Source of the DNA: Diphasiastrum complanatum
Lineage: Eukaryota; Streptophyta; Lycopodiopsida; Lycopodiales; Lycopodiaceae
Assembly: GCA_029204225.1 (NCBI GenBank)
Contig: CM055107.1
Coordinates: forward strand, 3,414,706 to 3,478,705
Reading direction: 5' to 3'
Length of the DNA: 64,000 nt
The notes under the pieces were generated by a model. It did not search any database and was not told the origin of the DNA. It saw only the letters and a list, made by a program, of their open reading frames with translations. Below are positions 48,773-60,144 of this stretch, in pieces (position 1 is the stretch's first letter; each line of letters starts with the position of its first letter). Position numbers and translations under genes: made by a program.

Positions 48773-49324
48773 CTAAGATTGATCTAGCATACTTAGATTG
48801 ACATATGAAGGTAAAATCATTACTTCTAGGGACTCTATTCCAAGTATAACTTTAAGAAGTCCTAGATCTACCATCTTAAATTCACTAGACAAGGAAACTT
48901 TTACATTCTTGATGTCATCTAGATCATTTCCTGTGAGTATAATGTCATCAACATATAAAACTAAGATAATGATCTTTCCATCATTACATTTGTAGTACAA
49001 TGATGGTTCATAAGAACTTACAACAAATCCAATGGAAATAAGATAGGAATGCAACCTAGAGTACCATGCTCTTGGTGCTTGCTTGAGTCCATAAAGACTC
49101 TTCTTCAAGAGACACACCTTGTCTTCTTCTCCATCTTTGATGAAGCCCTCGGGTTGGCACATGTAGATTTCCTCTTCCAAGAATCCATTCAAGAAAGCAT
49201 TTGTCACATCAAGTTGGAAGAGCTCCCATTTGAAAGAAGTCGCAAGACATATGATAAATCTAATGGTCACAAGCTTTGCAACAGGTGCAAAGGTTTCATC
49301 ATAATCTATGCCTTTGACTTGCAA
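48773..49324 (-). pseudogene. Copia reverse transcriptase
   Basis: Contains GIDYDETFAPVAKLVTIR, QLDVTNAFLNGFLEEEIYM, CLLKKSLYGLKQAPRAWY and the catalytic LVLYVDDIILTGND. The frame ends shortly after at MLDQS by a frameshift. The preceding part (49325-49760) includes the PRRSTRTRIEPSRL linker typical before copia RT. Confidence 0.92.
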
Positions 49325-49913
49325 AAAAACCTTTTGCTACAAGTCTAGCTTTGTACTTATGAATGGAACCATCTTAATTATATTTCAATCTATATATCCA
49401 TTTACAATTAAGAGGCTTCTTTCCATAAGGTGAATCAACAAGTTTCCAAGTTTGATTTTTCCATTATTGCATCAAACTCTATTGCATAGCTTTCCTCCAA
49501 TATTGAGACTTATTTGCTTCCTCAAAACTAGTTGGTTCTTCAAGCATAGTAGTCAAGAAAGTATAAGAGTTGAGTAGTTGAGAATCTTCCATTTGCTCCC
49601 CTTTGTCACTATAAGTGAGCCTTGATGGCTCAATCCTTGTCCTTGTTGATCTTCTTGGCACCCTTGGACTTGGAGTAGGTTCCACTTGGTCTTCTTCTTC
49701 ATGAAGCTCCTCCTCGGCCATAGCATGATCTTTGACAAGTTGAGTGTTGTTGGAAGTCACCTTTCCTTTGGCTTGGAGAGATTCATCAAAAAGTACATCT
49801 CTACTAGCAACAACTTTTTTGGTAATAGGATCATATATCCTATAAGCTTTCTTACTTTCACTATAACCAACAAAGATGCCTTTGAAAGAAGTGGCATCTT
49901 CCTTTTTCCTTGT

Positions 49914-50642
49914 TTATAAAGGAATATGTACATAACAAGTACATCCAAAAACTTTCAAATCACTAAGATTTGGCTTTTTGCCAAACAATACCTCATAAGG
50001 TGTAAGTCCTTTAATGGCACTATTAGTCATTCTGTTACAAAGAAAGTTTGCACATAAATTAGCTTCTCCCCAAAATGAAATAGGAAGAGATGCATCTATT
50101 CTCATAGGTTTAGCACACTCACATAGTGTCCTATTCTTTCTCTCAGCTACTCCATTTTGTTGTGGAGTATATGTACAAGTAAACTCTCTCTTTATGCCAT
50201 TAGTTTCACAAAACTCTTTCATCCTATTGGAGATGTACTCCCCTCCATTATCACTTCTTAATACTTTCAAGCTAGTATTAAGTTGCTTTTCCACAAGAGT
50301 TTTGAACTTTACAAAGGACTCAAAAACTTCACTTTTCTTAGACAAGAGATAAACCCAAGAGTATCTTGATTTATCATCAATAAAAGTGACATACATAAGA
50401 GATCCACCATTTGATTCATGTGAAAATGAATGAACATCCAAGTGTATAAGGTCAAGAGGAGAGTTAGATCTTATCAAAGATCTCTTGAAAGGAAGCTTAT
50501 GAGATTTGGAGAGTCCACAAGCTTCACAAAGCTTGCCACACTTGGATATGGTTTTGGGAAGTCCTTTTGCTAGCTCCTTTGTCACCATGGTCTCCATAGC
50601 TTTGTAGTTAGGATGGCCTAACCTTTTGTGCCATAATTCCAC
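49914..50642 (-). pseudogene. Copia integrase
   Basis: Starts ELWHKRLGHPNYKAMETMV (zinc-binding His pair), with Cys pair LCEACGLSKSHKLPF, core motifs LIHLDVHSFS, TFIDDKSRYSWVYLL, VLRSDNGGEY and the Glu in QQNGVAERKNRTL. The catalytic D-D-E is present. A stop follows VHIPL; the first catalytic block otherwise looks intact. Confidence 0.92.
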
Positions 50643-50869
50643 TTAAGTGAGCTCCTCCTTTCAAGATAGAACATGCTCCATGCTTGAAATGTACATCTAA
50701 TCCACTATCCATAAGTTGTCCTACACTCAACAAGTTCTTTGTAATTGAAGGTACATAAAGAACATTGTCTAGAGCTACTTTTTTAGATGATCCTAGACAT
50801 AAAAGAATGGATCCAACACCTACAATCTCACATTCTTGGTCACTTGCAGTGAAGATAAATCTCTTAGAA

Positions 50870-51850
50870 TTATTGTAGATTAGAAAAGTAGTCTTTTTGG
50901 TGAGTCATGTGAGAGCTTGCCCCACTATCAATCCACCAAGTGTCTTGATTAGATGTTTGTGGTGAGGATACCATCAAAGATAGATTGCCTTCTTCCTCCT
51001 CTTCAAGCACAAGATTTCCTTGATTGTCCTTCTCTTGGGCATTCTTCTTCTTGTAGCACTCGGATGCAAAATGTCCCTTTTTTCCAAAAAAGAAACACTT
51101 TAGCTTCTTCTTGTCCTTCTTGCTCTTGCCTTTGGAACTTGATGCTCGATCTTTGTTCTCCATCTCCATGTCTTGAGTCTTCTTGGATGGAAACTTCTTC
51201 TTCTTGCCTTTCAAAGAAAAGTTAGCTTTTTCATCACCATCATTCAAAGATAAGGAACTCATCCTACTTTTGATATGAAGCATTCTACTCTCCTCACTAA
51301 CAAGCACACTTTGAAGTTTTTCAATACTAGGAAGTGAATCTTGAATAGCAAAGGTTTGAACAAGATTGGAATAATCATCTCCTAATCCATTCAAAATCAT
51401 TTGAACTAATTCATCATCTTTGATTTTATCATCTATAGAAGACAACTCCTTATTCAAAGATTTGATCCTAAAGACATAATTTTGGGCACTTTCACTACTT
51501 CCTTTCATGCTTTGAAGGATTTGATTCCTAAGCATGAGTATCCTTGAAGTGTTCTTGGATCCATAAATGGATTTTAATGAATCCCATGCCTCTTTGGATG
51601 TGATACAAGATGAGATTTCTTCCAAAAGTTCATTACTTACATTCATTTTTATGCAATGTAATGCAACTCTACATCTCTTTTTGTACTTAACCAACTCAAT
51701 TCCTCCTTGAGGTTCTACTTCCACCTCAAGTACTATGTCATAAAGATCATGAAGTACAAGCAAAGACTCCATTCGAACTATCCAAGTAGCATAATTAGTG
51801 GATGTAAGTCTTTCACTTGCTTCAAGCAAAAAACCACCCATTGATGCCAT
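50870..51850 (-). pseudogene. Copia gag and protease start
   Basis: Start chosen at MASMGGFLLEASERLTSTNY, matching the start of the gag of the neighbouring copia (MASIGDFLFEASERLNTSNY). UBN2-type gag over residues 15-190, then a Lys-rich zinc knuckle region. The knuckle reads CFFFGKKGHFASEC, so the second Cys is Phe. A protease motif WWIDSGASSHM follows, then a stop at 50870. Confidence 0.9.
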
Positions 51851-52272
51851 TTTTGAATGTGAAAAAGCACTAGAAACTCTTATGGTTTCTCTAAGAAATC
51901 TGAACCTAAAGTCTTCTAACAATTTAGAAAGCTTATAGACTCAATCCTATCACTCATGAACCAATCTAGAATGATGGAAATTTAGATTCTAGTCTCAAAC
52001 TTGCAAAATCACTCCTTAATCTATGATTTTTAGCAATTTCTCTCTTCAACCTCAACATACACTCAAAAAATCAGAGAAGATTAATTAGTGCACCTAATTC
52101 AAGCTTCAATTTTAATTTTTTGGCTGATCTTATCCAAAAACTAATCAAGGGATTAGATTCACTATAGAAAATGCTTGATTTTGCACCAAAAATCACTCAA
52201 ACTGGGTATGTGAGTCAAATTCTACAAATTTTTGAAATTTCTCAGTCAAAACCGGAGCTGTATGGCCTCACA

Positions 52273-52452
52273 CACGTGAAAAGGGTTCCTACAGTCCACA
52301 ACAAGATCTTAACCAAAATTTTTGAGGATAGCTATCAAATCCAACTCGCTACACAAAATTTGACTAGTTTCCAAAAAACTGCTAATTTTGGCTTTGATTT
52401 GGATTAACCCTATCAATTTCAACAAAACCTCTTGTACTAGGCTCATATAAAA
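52273..52452 (-). other. Copia 5' leader end and degenerate primer site
   Basis: GCTCATATAAAA (52441-52452) directly precedes the LTR start, in the place of GCTCTGATACCA. It keeps the ends of the iMet primer site but has four changed bases. A CACGTG core lies at 52273-52278. Confidence 0.55.
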
Positions 52453-53027
52453 TGTGCAAAAAGTACAAAAAGGACCAAGAGTGGATTCTAATCTGATCCT
52501 CAAGAGGGATTGGTTGTTAGATTACTTGATCTATCAATCTACTTGAGATTAAGATCAATCTAGATCAATTCTAGATACAAAATCCTAACAAGAACAATCA
52601 TTAATTGAAGGTAGGTGTACTTTTCGGTTTCACACGTGTGAAACACTGTCTGAGTACGGACTCCAACCTAAAAATCAAGTACACATTGATAGCACCTCAA
52701 AACAATCAAAACAAATGTAGACAAAAAAAAAGAGAATCACTCAAAATTGCTTCCAAAACCAAGATTGGTGTCTCACATTGATTATGGCCAAATAAGCCTC
52801 TATATATACACTTTTGGAGCTCGAGGTACGGATCATGCATCAGATCTCACACGTGTGAGGATGCCTTGTCACCATCATGCAATTTGACACTTGGATCAAA
52901 ACTTTCCATTTTGGGCATTTTTGGTCTATTTTCCTACTATATGGAGATCTTCATGGAAATCTTTTAGAAGCAAAAACTCGCCTACTTCAGCTATTTCCAC
53001 ACGTGTGAGCTGTCCTCTAAACATGGG
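52453..53027 (-). repeat. 5' LTR of the copia element, truncated
   Basis: Matches the left LTR from TGTGCAAAAAG to about AACATGG, then diverges. The missing end explains why no 5-bp target duplication is seen. CACGTG cores at 52633, 52850 and 53000. Confidence 0.85.
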
Positions 53028-53761
53028 ATGTGACACCTATTCAAAATATTTGGCTCATGCAGTCCCGTAAAGACAACCCAGCCTCTATCATCAAGGATCA
53101 TCATGCAAAGATCCAAACTAGCCTCAAGCGTCTGACCATTTATTCCAAGTAGAATCTCCATCTACCATGCCATCCACCATATACCCCTTAGGCAAGTCCA
53201 CCAACACCAAATCTGCACTGTAAGATGTTCTCTTTCCCTTTCTCAATTACGAGGTGAAGAGTTTATCTCCATAAAATTTTTCAAAACATTGGTATTTGCT
53301 AGGGTTGTCTCCACTAGACAATGAAAATCTCGAATAGAACAAATGCTGTCGCAAAGGACCTTTATGGACGAAGTAATTTTAGTTTTGACTCCAACCATAT
53401 CCATCTTAGTGAATTCATAGTCTTCTCTCCTCATTTTCAAAGTTGGTACTTGTTGGAATGTATCATCAACTTTTTGAGGAGTTGAGTCTACCTTCTTCTT
53501 TCCTTTTTTGTCCACAATTTGAATATATTTATTTGGGCCTAGATCAGCCATGGATTTTTTTTTTGCAGCCATTGTCTGGGCTAGTGTGTCATCCGCATCA
53601 TCAACAACAAGTCTACCTTTTTCATGAAGCTCGTATTGAGTGGTTTTTGGGACAAGGCATAAGCCATCCTTGAAGTCAATCCACCAAGGACAATACTTGA
53701 TCTCCCACTCACTCATGCTCCAACTCCTTCCAACATTTACCTTGGCGGAGTACATACTCAT
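53028..53761 (-). pseudogene. N6/N4 DNA methyltransferase-like remnant, catalytic and N-terminal part
   Basis: On the minus strand, about 53219-53125 reads SADLVLVDLPKGYMVDGMVD and on to a Trp-rich stretch. DLPKG takes the place of the catalytic DPPY (D/N/S-P-P-Y/F/W) motif IV. After a frameshift, 53120-53030 reads LEASLDLCMMILDDRGWVVF then TGLHEPNIL. That is the helix plus G-W-V-V-F strand that follows motif IV in these enzymes. Upstream, in another frame, lies a 173-codon open stretch (53243-53761) with a WEIKYCPWWIDFKDG block and a Lys-rich centre, which I do not recognise; it may be the N-terminus. With motif I at 47100-47220 the order IV then I matches the permuted beta class. Degenerate and probably dead. 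Confidence 0.5.
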
Positions 53762-54339
53762 CTCTCACTTAATTGAGACTTGATTCCACATGTGAACATC
53801 ATATGACATTTCCATTATAATTTTTGTGAATTCTGGTGATGTAAAGCAAAAAAAATAGCTCAAACTAAAAATTCAAAAAAATGGGGCAATCGAATGTCAA
53901 AGCTGCTATGGATTGTTGACCCTAAACATGGAGAGACATGGTTCAAATATGTGACTACAAAAATATTGGAAGAAAAAGAGTTTAACATGGGACTAGAGAA
54001 ACTCAACACATATTGGGGGGTTTAGGTGGATTTCAACATATTCAAATCTGTACCATTGGGGGGTTTGCTAGTGAATCATCCATTTGAGAGCATCACTTGT
54101 TTGTGGTTAGAAAGAAAAGATAAGAAAACGAACACGAAAAGAAGCGAACTCGAAACTCAAATGAGAAACGAACTCGAAAGAAAAGTGTTCGTGCGTAGCC
54201 AGTGAGCTATATTACTCTTTCCCTAAGCATGACTACGCCTATCAGAAATGCACAGAACGTTAGTGATAGAAATCACGGTCGATCTGATTACGTAGCCAAA
54301 CATTAAGTAACAAAACATCAAAAGGATAATTTGTCCCAA
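53762..54339. other. No recognised gene
   Basis: AT-rich. Holds a short duplicated TTGGGGGGTTT phrase (about 54015 and 54056) and an ACGAACTCGAAA-type repeat near 54130-54180. Confidence 0.45.
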
Positions 54340-54485
54340 ACAGCTAGACAAATTATTATTCGCGAATGATTCGCGAAGAGCTAGACTGAGCTCAACTGAT
54401 AATCAATCGCGAATTAGTCACGATAGGCAAGACTAAATGTTAGTCGCGAGCAGCTAGACTAATAATAATTCGCTAAGAGCAGATT
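54340..54485. repeat. Diverged tandem repeats with AGCTAGACT and ATTCGCGAA motifs
   Basis: AGCTAGAC(T/A) occurs three times (about 54343, 54381, 54457), each near ATTATTATTCGCGAA or a relative. Units of about 40-75 bp. Adjacent to the 3'-truncated end of the copia at 54486-57186. Confidence 0.65.
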
Positions 54486-56085
54486 ACCAGATTGAGCAAT
54501 AAGAGAGTTAGACAGAATGTAGAAAAGCATAGTATGAAAAACACACATGCACCATAAAACTTGAAGAGACAAGGCATAGCCATAGGTTACTTGTGAAACC
54601 ATCAATAAGAGTAGAAAAGCAAGAGACAACTTTCTTGCTCGTTGATGAAGAAAGGTCAACATCCGAGTGTTCAGATGTTTTGTCTTGGTAGAAGACATCA
54701 AATATGGATCCAAATGTGATTTTGCCATAGAACAAGCCACTCTTGGCTTGATCTCCTTGACCATTGAAGACATAAATATGAAATTGGAAACATGCAACTT
54801 CCTATGCCATACTTCCTTCTTGGAAACACAAGTCATTAATGCAACATCACATGTCCTTGCATTCTCATGTACATCTAACTTGAAATGCCTCCATATCTAG
54901 ATCCACTTGCTAGGATCTCATCACATTTCTTTATAAAACAATTATTGACATTGAATTCCACTTCAAAACCATCATCACATAATTTTCCAACACTAATCAC
55001 ATTCTTCGTGAGATTAGGAATATAAAGTACATTGGAAGTGATAAACTCATAGAAGATGCGAGATTCAAGGAACAAATTCCAACTCCTTCAATTGAACATG
55101 CATCACCAACAGTTGTGTATATTGAATCTTTAAGTTCTTGAAAAGGTTCTAGAGAAACAAAAGAACTTTTAGTGCAACTCATGTGTGATGATGCACCACT
55201 ATCAATATACCAAGATATATCATGAAAGGGTAAAGAGGAGAAGCTAGACATCATGAGAGCTGCCTCTCCACAACTTGCATGTGAATCTTCTATGGTATAA
55301 TTGGCTTGATCTTCTTGAGTTTTCTTCTTGAAGATAGAAGAATGAGTTGAATCATCTTCTACTCCTCCTTGATCTTTGTCCTTTGATTTGTCCTTGGTGA
55401 AGGCTTGAGAAAATTTGTTCTTGCTCCTCCCTCTTGACTTGTCCTTGGCAAAGTGAGCTTTGCCATAACCACCATCCTTCCTTGAAAGTGTATTGATCTT
55501 CAGCAGCTTGTTCTTTTGCCTACATTCTTCAGCAATAAGAACATCATGAAGAGTTTCCATAGATGGTAGCTCCTCCATGATAGCATAAGTTTGCACAAAA
55601 TTTGAATACTCTTTTCTAAGTCCATGAAGGACTTCTTGAACAAGTTGACTATTCCCTAGAGTATCACCTATGCATGTTATCTCTCTGTGAAGATCTTTAA
55701 TTCTCATTACAAAACTTGAAGCACTTTCATCAACTCTTTGAAAACTAGAAAAGATATGATTTCTAAGAGTAAGAAGTCTTGATGTGATCTTTGCTTCATA
55801 ACTGTTCTTAAAGATTTCCCAAGCCTGCTTGTCTAAGTTGCATGAACTGATTTCTCTCAACATCTCATCAGAGATGTCCAATTTGATGATATGGAGAGCA
55901 ATCCTTGCTCTCTTCTTGAACCTCTGAGCCTCATCACAAGCTTCAGGTTCAACTTCAATTCCTAATACTATGTCCATTACACCATATAGAACCAACAAAG
56001 ATTCTATTCTCTCCTTCCAAACTGAATAGTTTGAGGTATTTAGTCTCTCACTAGCTTCAAAGAGAAAATCTCCTATAGATGCCAT
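54486..56085 (-). pseudogene. Copia gag, protease and start of integrase (third copia)
   Basis: The gag starts MASIGDFLFEASERLNTSNY at 56085 and stays open for 362 codons through the protease motif [20 protein letters not shown]. Frameshifts follow. VLYIPNLTKNVISVGKLCDD (about 54970-55020) and a degraded integrase entry EVWHRKLHVSNFIFMSSMV (about 54750-54815) are still visible. The zinc knuckle expected before the protease is missing. Sequence recognisable as copia ends near 54486. Confidence 0.88.
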
Positions 56086-57174
56086 GAATGTGAAGACTTC
56101 TTGTAAATGGACAACAAATGGAATTGAATATATTTGAGCTTGTTTCTAACAAACTAAATGTTGCTACACTTCTCACTATAGGAATTTTCAGAAGGTGTAC
56201 TACCAAATCCTATGTGAAATCTTGCAACTGAATTTGAGATAGGTCTCAAATATTCCACCAATACAATGCAAACTAGATCAACCTCTCAAAGTGAATTGGA
56301 GTATAGACAAATTTTGGTTCTTTCTTATTTTGGCACGCGTGGAATGCTTAAAGACAACACTATTGACTCAAAAATACTCAAATTGTTTGAAGCAATGTGT
56401 TAAATGACTCAAAACTTTGTCTAGATCTCGAGTTTGTTGGATTGATATACACAAGAAATGGATTTTGAATGTGTTGCTTCTCTTTTACAATAGGAACAAA
56501 AAACAATTGGGTATTCTACCAAATCCTATGCAAAAACTTGCAACAGTTATGTGAGTTCTTGCTCATAACAATTAATCAATCACTATGAATTTGGATCTAG
56601 CCTCTATCTACTGATGAAGCACTTACAATTCTGATGTCAAATTTTACCACGAGTTTCAAATGAATGAAAAACACTCTGGAAACCCACATGCAACTCAAAC
56701 ACAACCCTTTGTGTGAAATGATGTGACTGTGACAACAGATTCTTGACTTATCCAATTCTACCTTTGATTGACTACACAAACTGTGAATGATGAGTCATGC
56801 AATTAACCTGATCAAACTAAAAAGTGTCCACTTGGGTTTCTTTAAGAGCTTATAACTCCTAATAGGTTCATCAGATTGATTTGGAACTGTTTGCAATGGA
56901 AAGTAGACTCTTCTAGCTTTCCAACAGCTATAATTCACTACCTTTGGATCTAACATCAAGGAAATAGAATGAAATGAAGTATTATGGATTTCACACGTCT
57001 GAAAAGTCAGAATTCCGTACAACCTGTATTCAGACCTGAAAATATCAGTTCTAACCTCATTCATCCAAAAACTATTCAGAAATAGATAGCAGAAAAGTGT
57101 AAACAACTTCCTAGCTTGAATTGTCACAAAATTCTTCAAACATCTATTGTTAGTAGCATTCAAAGCATGGTATG
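56086..57174 (-). other. Leader of the third copia
   Basis: About 1.1 kb between primer site and gag start; no coding region seen. Confidence 0.6.
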
Positions 57175-57186
57175 GCTCTGATACCA
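57175..57186 (-). other. Primer-binding site (tRNA-iMet) of the third copia
   Basis: Perfect GCTCTGATACCA immediately before the LTR start TGTTAAAAATCC. Confidence 0.93.
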
Positions 57187-58000
57187 TGTTAAAAATCCAG
57201 CAACTTCACACGTGTGGGGAACCACAACAAAAGTGTGAATGATCTTTACCATGCTTTATGGTGGCACACAGATCACCTGTAGAGTAATACTACAATCTAC
57301 ATATAGATCTGAGGCTAGAGCACAATCTAGAATGCTACAGATCAAAGCTACATTAATTCCTCACAAATAGGGAAAGTACACAAGCATAATAATGTATGAT
57401 GAAGACATCAATCTTGAGTTAGAGAGAGAATACAATTACAAGCAAAATAGCATGAGATCCAATTTTGACATTATGACCTTACAAAAGCTTGATTCATCAT
57501 TTGAAATGAATGAGAACCATATGTACATATATAGGAGAGCCAAAATTCGTGGTACTACTAGCATTCAATGCATTCCGTACACCTATTCAAGTGTAAACTA
57601 CCACTATATTGACACCTAACAACTTGCATGCAAAGATTGCACCTAACTTCTGCCTACTTTATCCAAATGTCAATTTCTCAACTAGACAAATACAAAACTA
57701 CATGCATGTGTCCATTACTATATTTGCATGCCTTGCATGTCACAATGAAAACTTAGGACACAATGCATTTATGATGGCTCAATTTTCTACAAGGTCATAT
57801 TAGACCATTTCCATGTGTATTTCTACATGCATGTCAATCTAGACATTGTGAACATTGTTGCATGTCATACTAGACCAACTAGACTTTATGCATGTCATTG
57901 GAACTTGATCTACCTAACCCAAACTCGTCCTATTCTACAAGGATATGTGCTCAATTCACACACCTTGGATATGTACAATCAATTTACATGGGTAGAACCC
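57187..58000 (-). repeat. 5' LTR of the third copia, outer end uncertain
   Basis: Starts TGTTAAAAATCCAGC directly after the primer site. Contains a CACGTG core (57209-57214), a TATATAT motif (about 57525-57535) oriented for minus-strand transcription, and repeated CATGCATGT motifs. No partner LTR was seen, so the outer limit is a guess; it must end before the copia RNase H end at about 58430-58340. Confidence 0.55.
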
Positions 58001-58031
58001 CCAAAATCAACATATGTAAGATAGATATGTT

Positions 58032-58432
58032 TTACAATAATTCACATCGTAGACGGCTTTGTTCTGATGGAGCGTGGAGGGCAAGAGAAGGTTTCATTTT
58101 GGTCGTTTGCCTTCTCTCGTACTGGACCGCAAAAGATTCTCTTGATAGACCACAAAAGATTCTTGTTTGTGAATCTTTTGTGTTTGCAAACCGTTTGTCT
58201 TCGTTTCCTTTGACTTTTGTGTTCGTGAAACTTTTTGTGCTTCTTGTCTCCTGACTTTCGTGTTCACGAACATCTTCGTCAGGCTGAGGGTTGAAAGCTA
58301 GAAAGGCTTTGCAGTTAGAAACATTTTGTTTCTTCAGCTCTCTCTCAAAGCATGATAGCTTTACGATCCCAAGACTGCTCCTTTGTCTCTCAAAGAGTCC
58401 TTTGTCCAGGGCTTTAGTGAAGATGTCCGCAG
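58032..58432 (-). pseudogene. Copia RNase H C-terminus joined to the gypsy fragment
   Basis: Frame reads SADIFTKALDKGLFERQRSS then LGIVKLSCFERELKKQ, the last part of a copia polyprotein. The reading frame runs on through unrecognised sequence to 58032. At about 58432 it is fused directly to gypsy integrase. The 5' remainder of the same type of copia may be the RT at 63400-64000. Confidence 0.75.
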
Positions 58433-58958
58433 ACATCTGCCTTGGCTTCGACCCACTTGGTGAGATAGTCCATGGCTACGATTATGTATCGAGCTTGGGT
58501 ACTCCTAGCTGCAGGGTGAATTGGATTGATGTAATCCAATCCCACTCTTCGAATGGTGCTTGGGTTAAGACCGGGTGCAGTAGGTCATAATTCAATCTCG
58601 TTGCTCTCCTCGCCCTTTGGCACACATCACACTTTCTCAAGTATTCCTCCATATCCTTATGAATCGTTGGCCACCAATATCCTGATTGTAGAATCTTGCA
58701 AATTGTAATGTCGGATGTAAAATGGCCTCCACCCATGTCTTCATGTGAGAGCGAAATGATTTGGGTGGCCTCATGTGGAAGAATACACCGTCGAAGAATC
58801 CCATCTGGTCCTCTTCGATACAATTGGCCGACAATCAGTTGATAAGATCTAGCTTTCATGATCAATTTTTGCTGATCCGCCTTTGGTAGTGATTTGTCTG
58901 GTTGGGCCCGCATTAGATATTCAACAATGTCGGCAGCCCATTCTAGTACCGTGTCCAC
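58432..58958 (-). pseudogene. Gypsy integrase, N-terminal part
   Basis: Contains YQLIVGQLYRRGPDGILRRC, the zinc module HEDMGGGHFTSDITICKILQ ... CDVCQRA, and the approach to the core (APFEEWD). After a small disruption comes YIIVAMDYLTKWVEAKADV, where the sequence switches to copia. Confidence 0.88.
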
Positions 58959-59821
58959 ATAAAATAAGGCAGCATCGGCCAGCTCATTGTGGGTTGGGTT
59001 GCAACCTCCTTCCCCTTGTGGACTACTATCCGAAAATCAAACTCCAACAACAGTAGTAGCCATCTGGTGATTCTCCCGGTGTTGCAAGTTCTGTTAACGA
59101 GATAGAGCAAGGGTTGATGGTCCGTATAAAAAACAAAATGTGTGGCCATCAAGTAGTGCCGAAATTTCTTAACCACATAGATCATCGCCAGTGCTTTCTG
59201 CTCTGTGGTTGAATAATTCATTTCTGTATCACTGAGCTGTTGGCTTGCAAATCGGATTGGAAAATCTTTTTTGTGTTCATCTGGCTATGTTAAGACTGCT
59301 CCAACTGCATAGTTTGATGCGTCCGTATGCACATGAAACTCAATGGACCAATTGGGTGGACGTAAGATTGGTGCTGAAACCAATGCATCCTTAAGCTTTA
59401 GAGCTTCCTTGTTCCAATGTGGATTCGTTGTGAGTTTGTAAATTGGTCGGGCTAACTCCGCAAAATCCAGAATGAAGATCCTATAATAGTTAGCATGACC
59501 CATAAAGATGTAGACTTCGCGGATCGTCCCCGGTGATGGTAGATCAACAATGATCCTGATCTTTGATAGGTCTGTGGCGATCCTGTGTCTTGACACTATA
59601 TGGCTGAGAATCAATCCATGTGTAACCCAAAATTGACATTTTTCTAAATTCAAGGAGATATGAAAATTGCAACATTTTTGTAGCACTTTCTTCAAATTGG
59701 ATAAGCATTCTGAGTCTGGTCCATGCACGCACAGATCGTCCAAGAAATTTCCAGAAATATTTGCAGATATTCTTTGAATGCCGCTTGCAGGACATGCTGA
59801 AAAGTGCTTGGGGCATTGCAA
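58943..59821 (-). pseudogene. Gypsy reverse transcriptase end and RNase H
   Basis: 59285-59821 carries the catalytic NFLDDLCVHG, then GLILSHIVSRHRI and NYYRIFILDFAELARPIYKL, ending HTDASNYAVGAVLT. RNase H continues at 59221 with MNYSTTEQKALAMIYVVKKF and FYTDHQPLLYLVN. A frame break separates the two. Confidence 0.88.
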
Positions 59822-60144
59822 AGTCCGAATGGCATCACCTTATAGGCATAGGTTCCCCATTCGGTGGCGAATGCTGTCTTATGCTGGTTTTGGAGTGCTG
59901 TCTTCACCTGGTTGTAGTTGCTGAAGCCGTCTAAAAAACTGTAGGCTTCGGCGCCAGCTACTATATCGAGGACACTTTCCGTAAATAGTAAAGGGAAATG
60001 ATCCTTTTTGGTGACTGCATTGAGCACCTTCAGATTCACACAGATTCGCATTTTGCCGTTCTTCTTGGGTACTATAACTATCGACGATACCCATTCCGTG
60101 TGTTTGATTTCATGAATGAAATCTGCATCTAACAGCTTCTGCAA
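59692..60144 (-). pseudogene. Gypsy reverse transcriptase, N-terminal part
   Basis: Reads MQKLLDADFIHEIKHTEWVS, VPKKNGKMRICVNLKVLN, SFLDGFSNYNQVKTA and KVMPFGLCNAPSTFQHVL. A frameshift just before the LDD motif moves the frame to 59285-59821. Confidence 0.88.

Larger units (their letters stand above)
47232..53027 (-). mobile_element. Ty1/copia LTR retrotransposon, nearly complete, defective
   Basis: Left LTR from 47232 to roughly 47970; right LTR from 52453 to 53027, where it ends abruptly about 160 bp short. The shared 575 bp differ at about 8 sites by eye. Between them lie gag, protease, integrase, RT and RNase H in copia order on the minus strand, broken by several frameshifts. It separates two parts of a methyltransferase-like pseudogene, so it appears to have inserted in that gene, with loss of its right end and some gene sequence. 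Confidence 0.9.
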
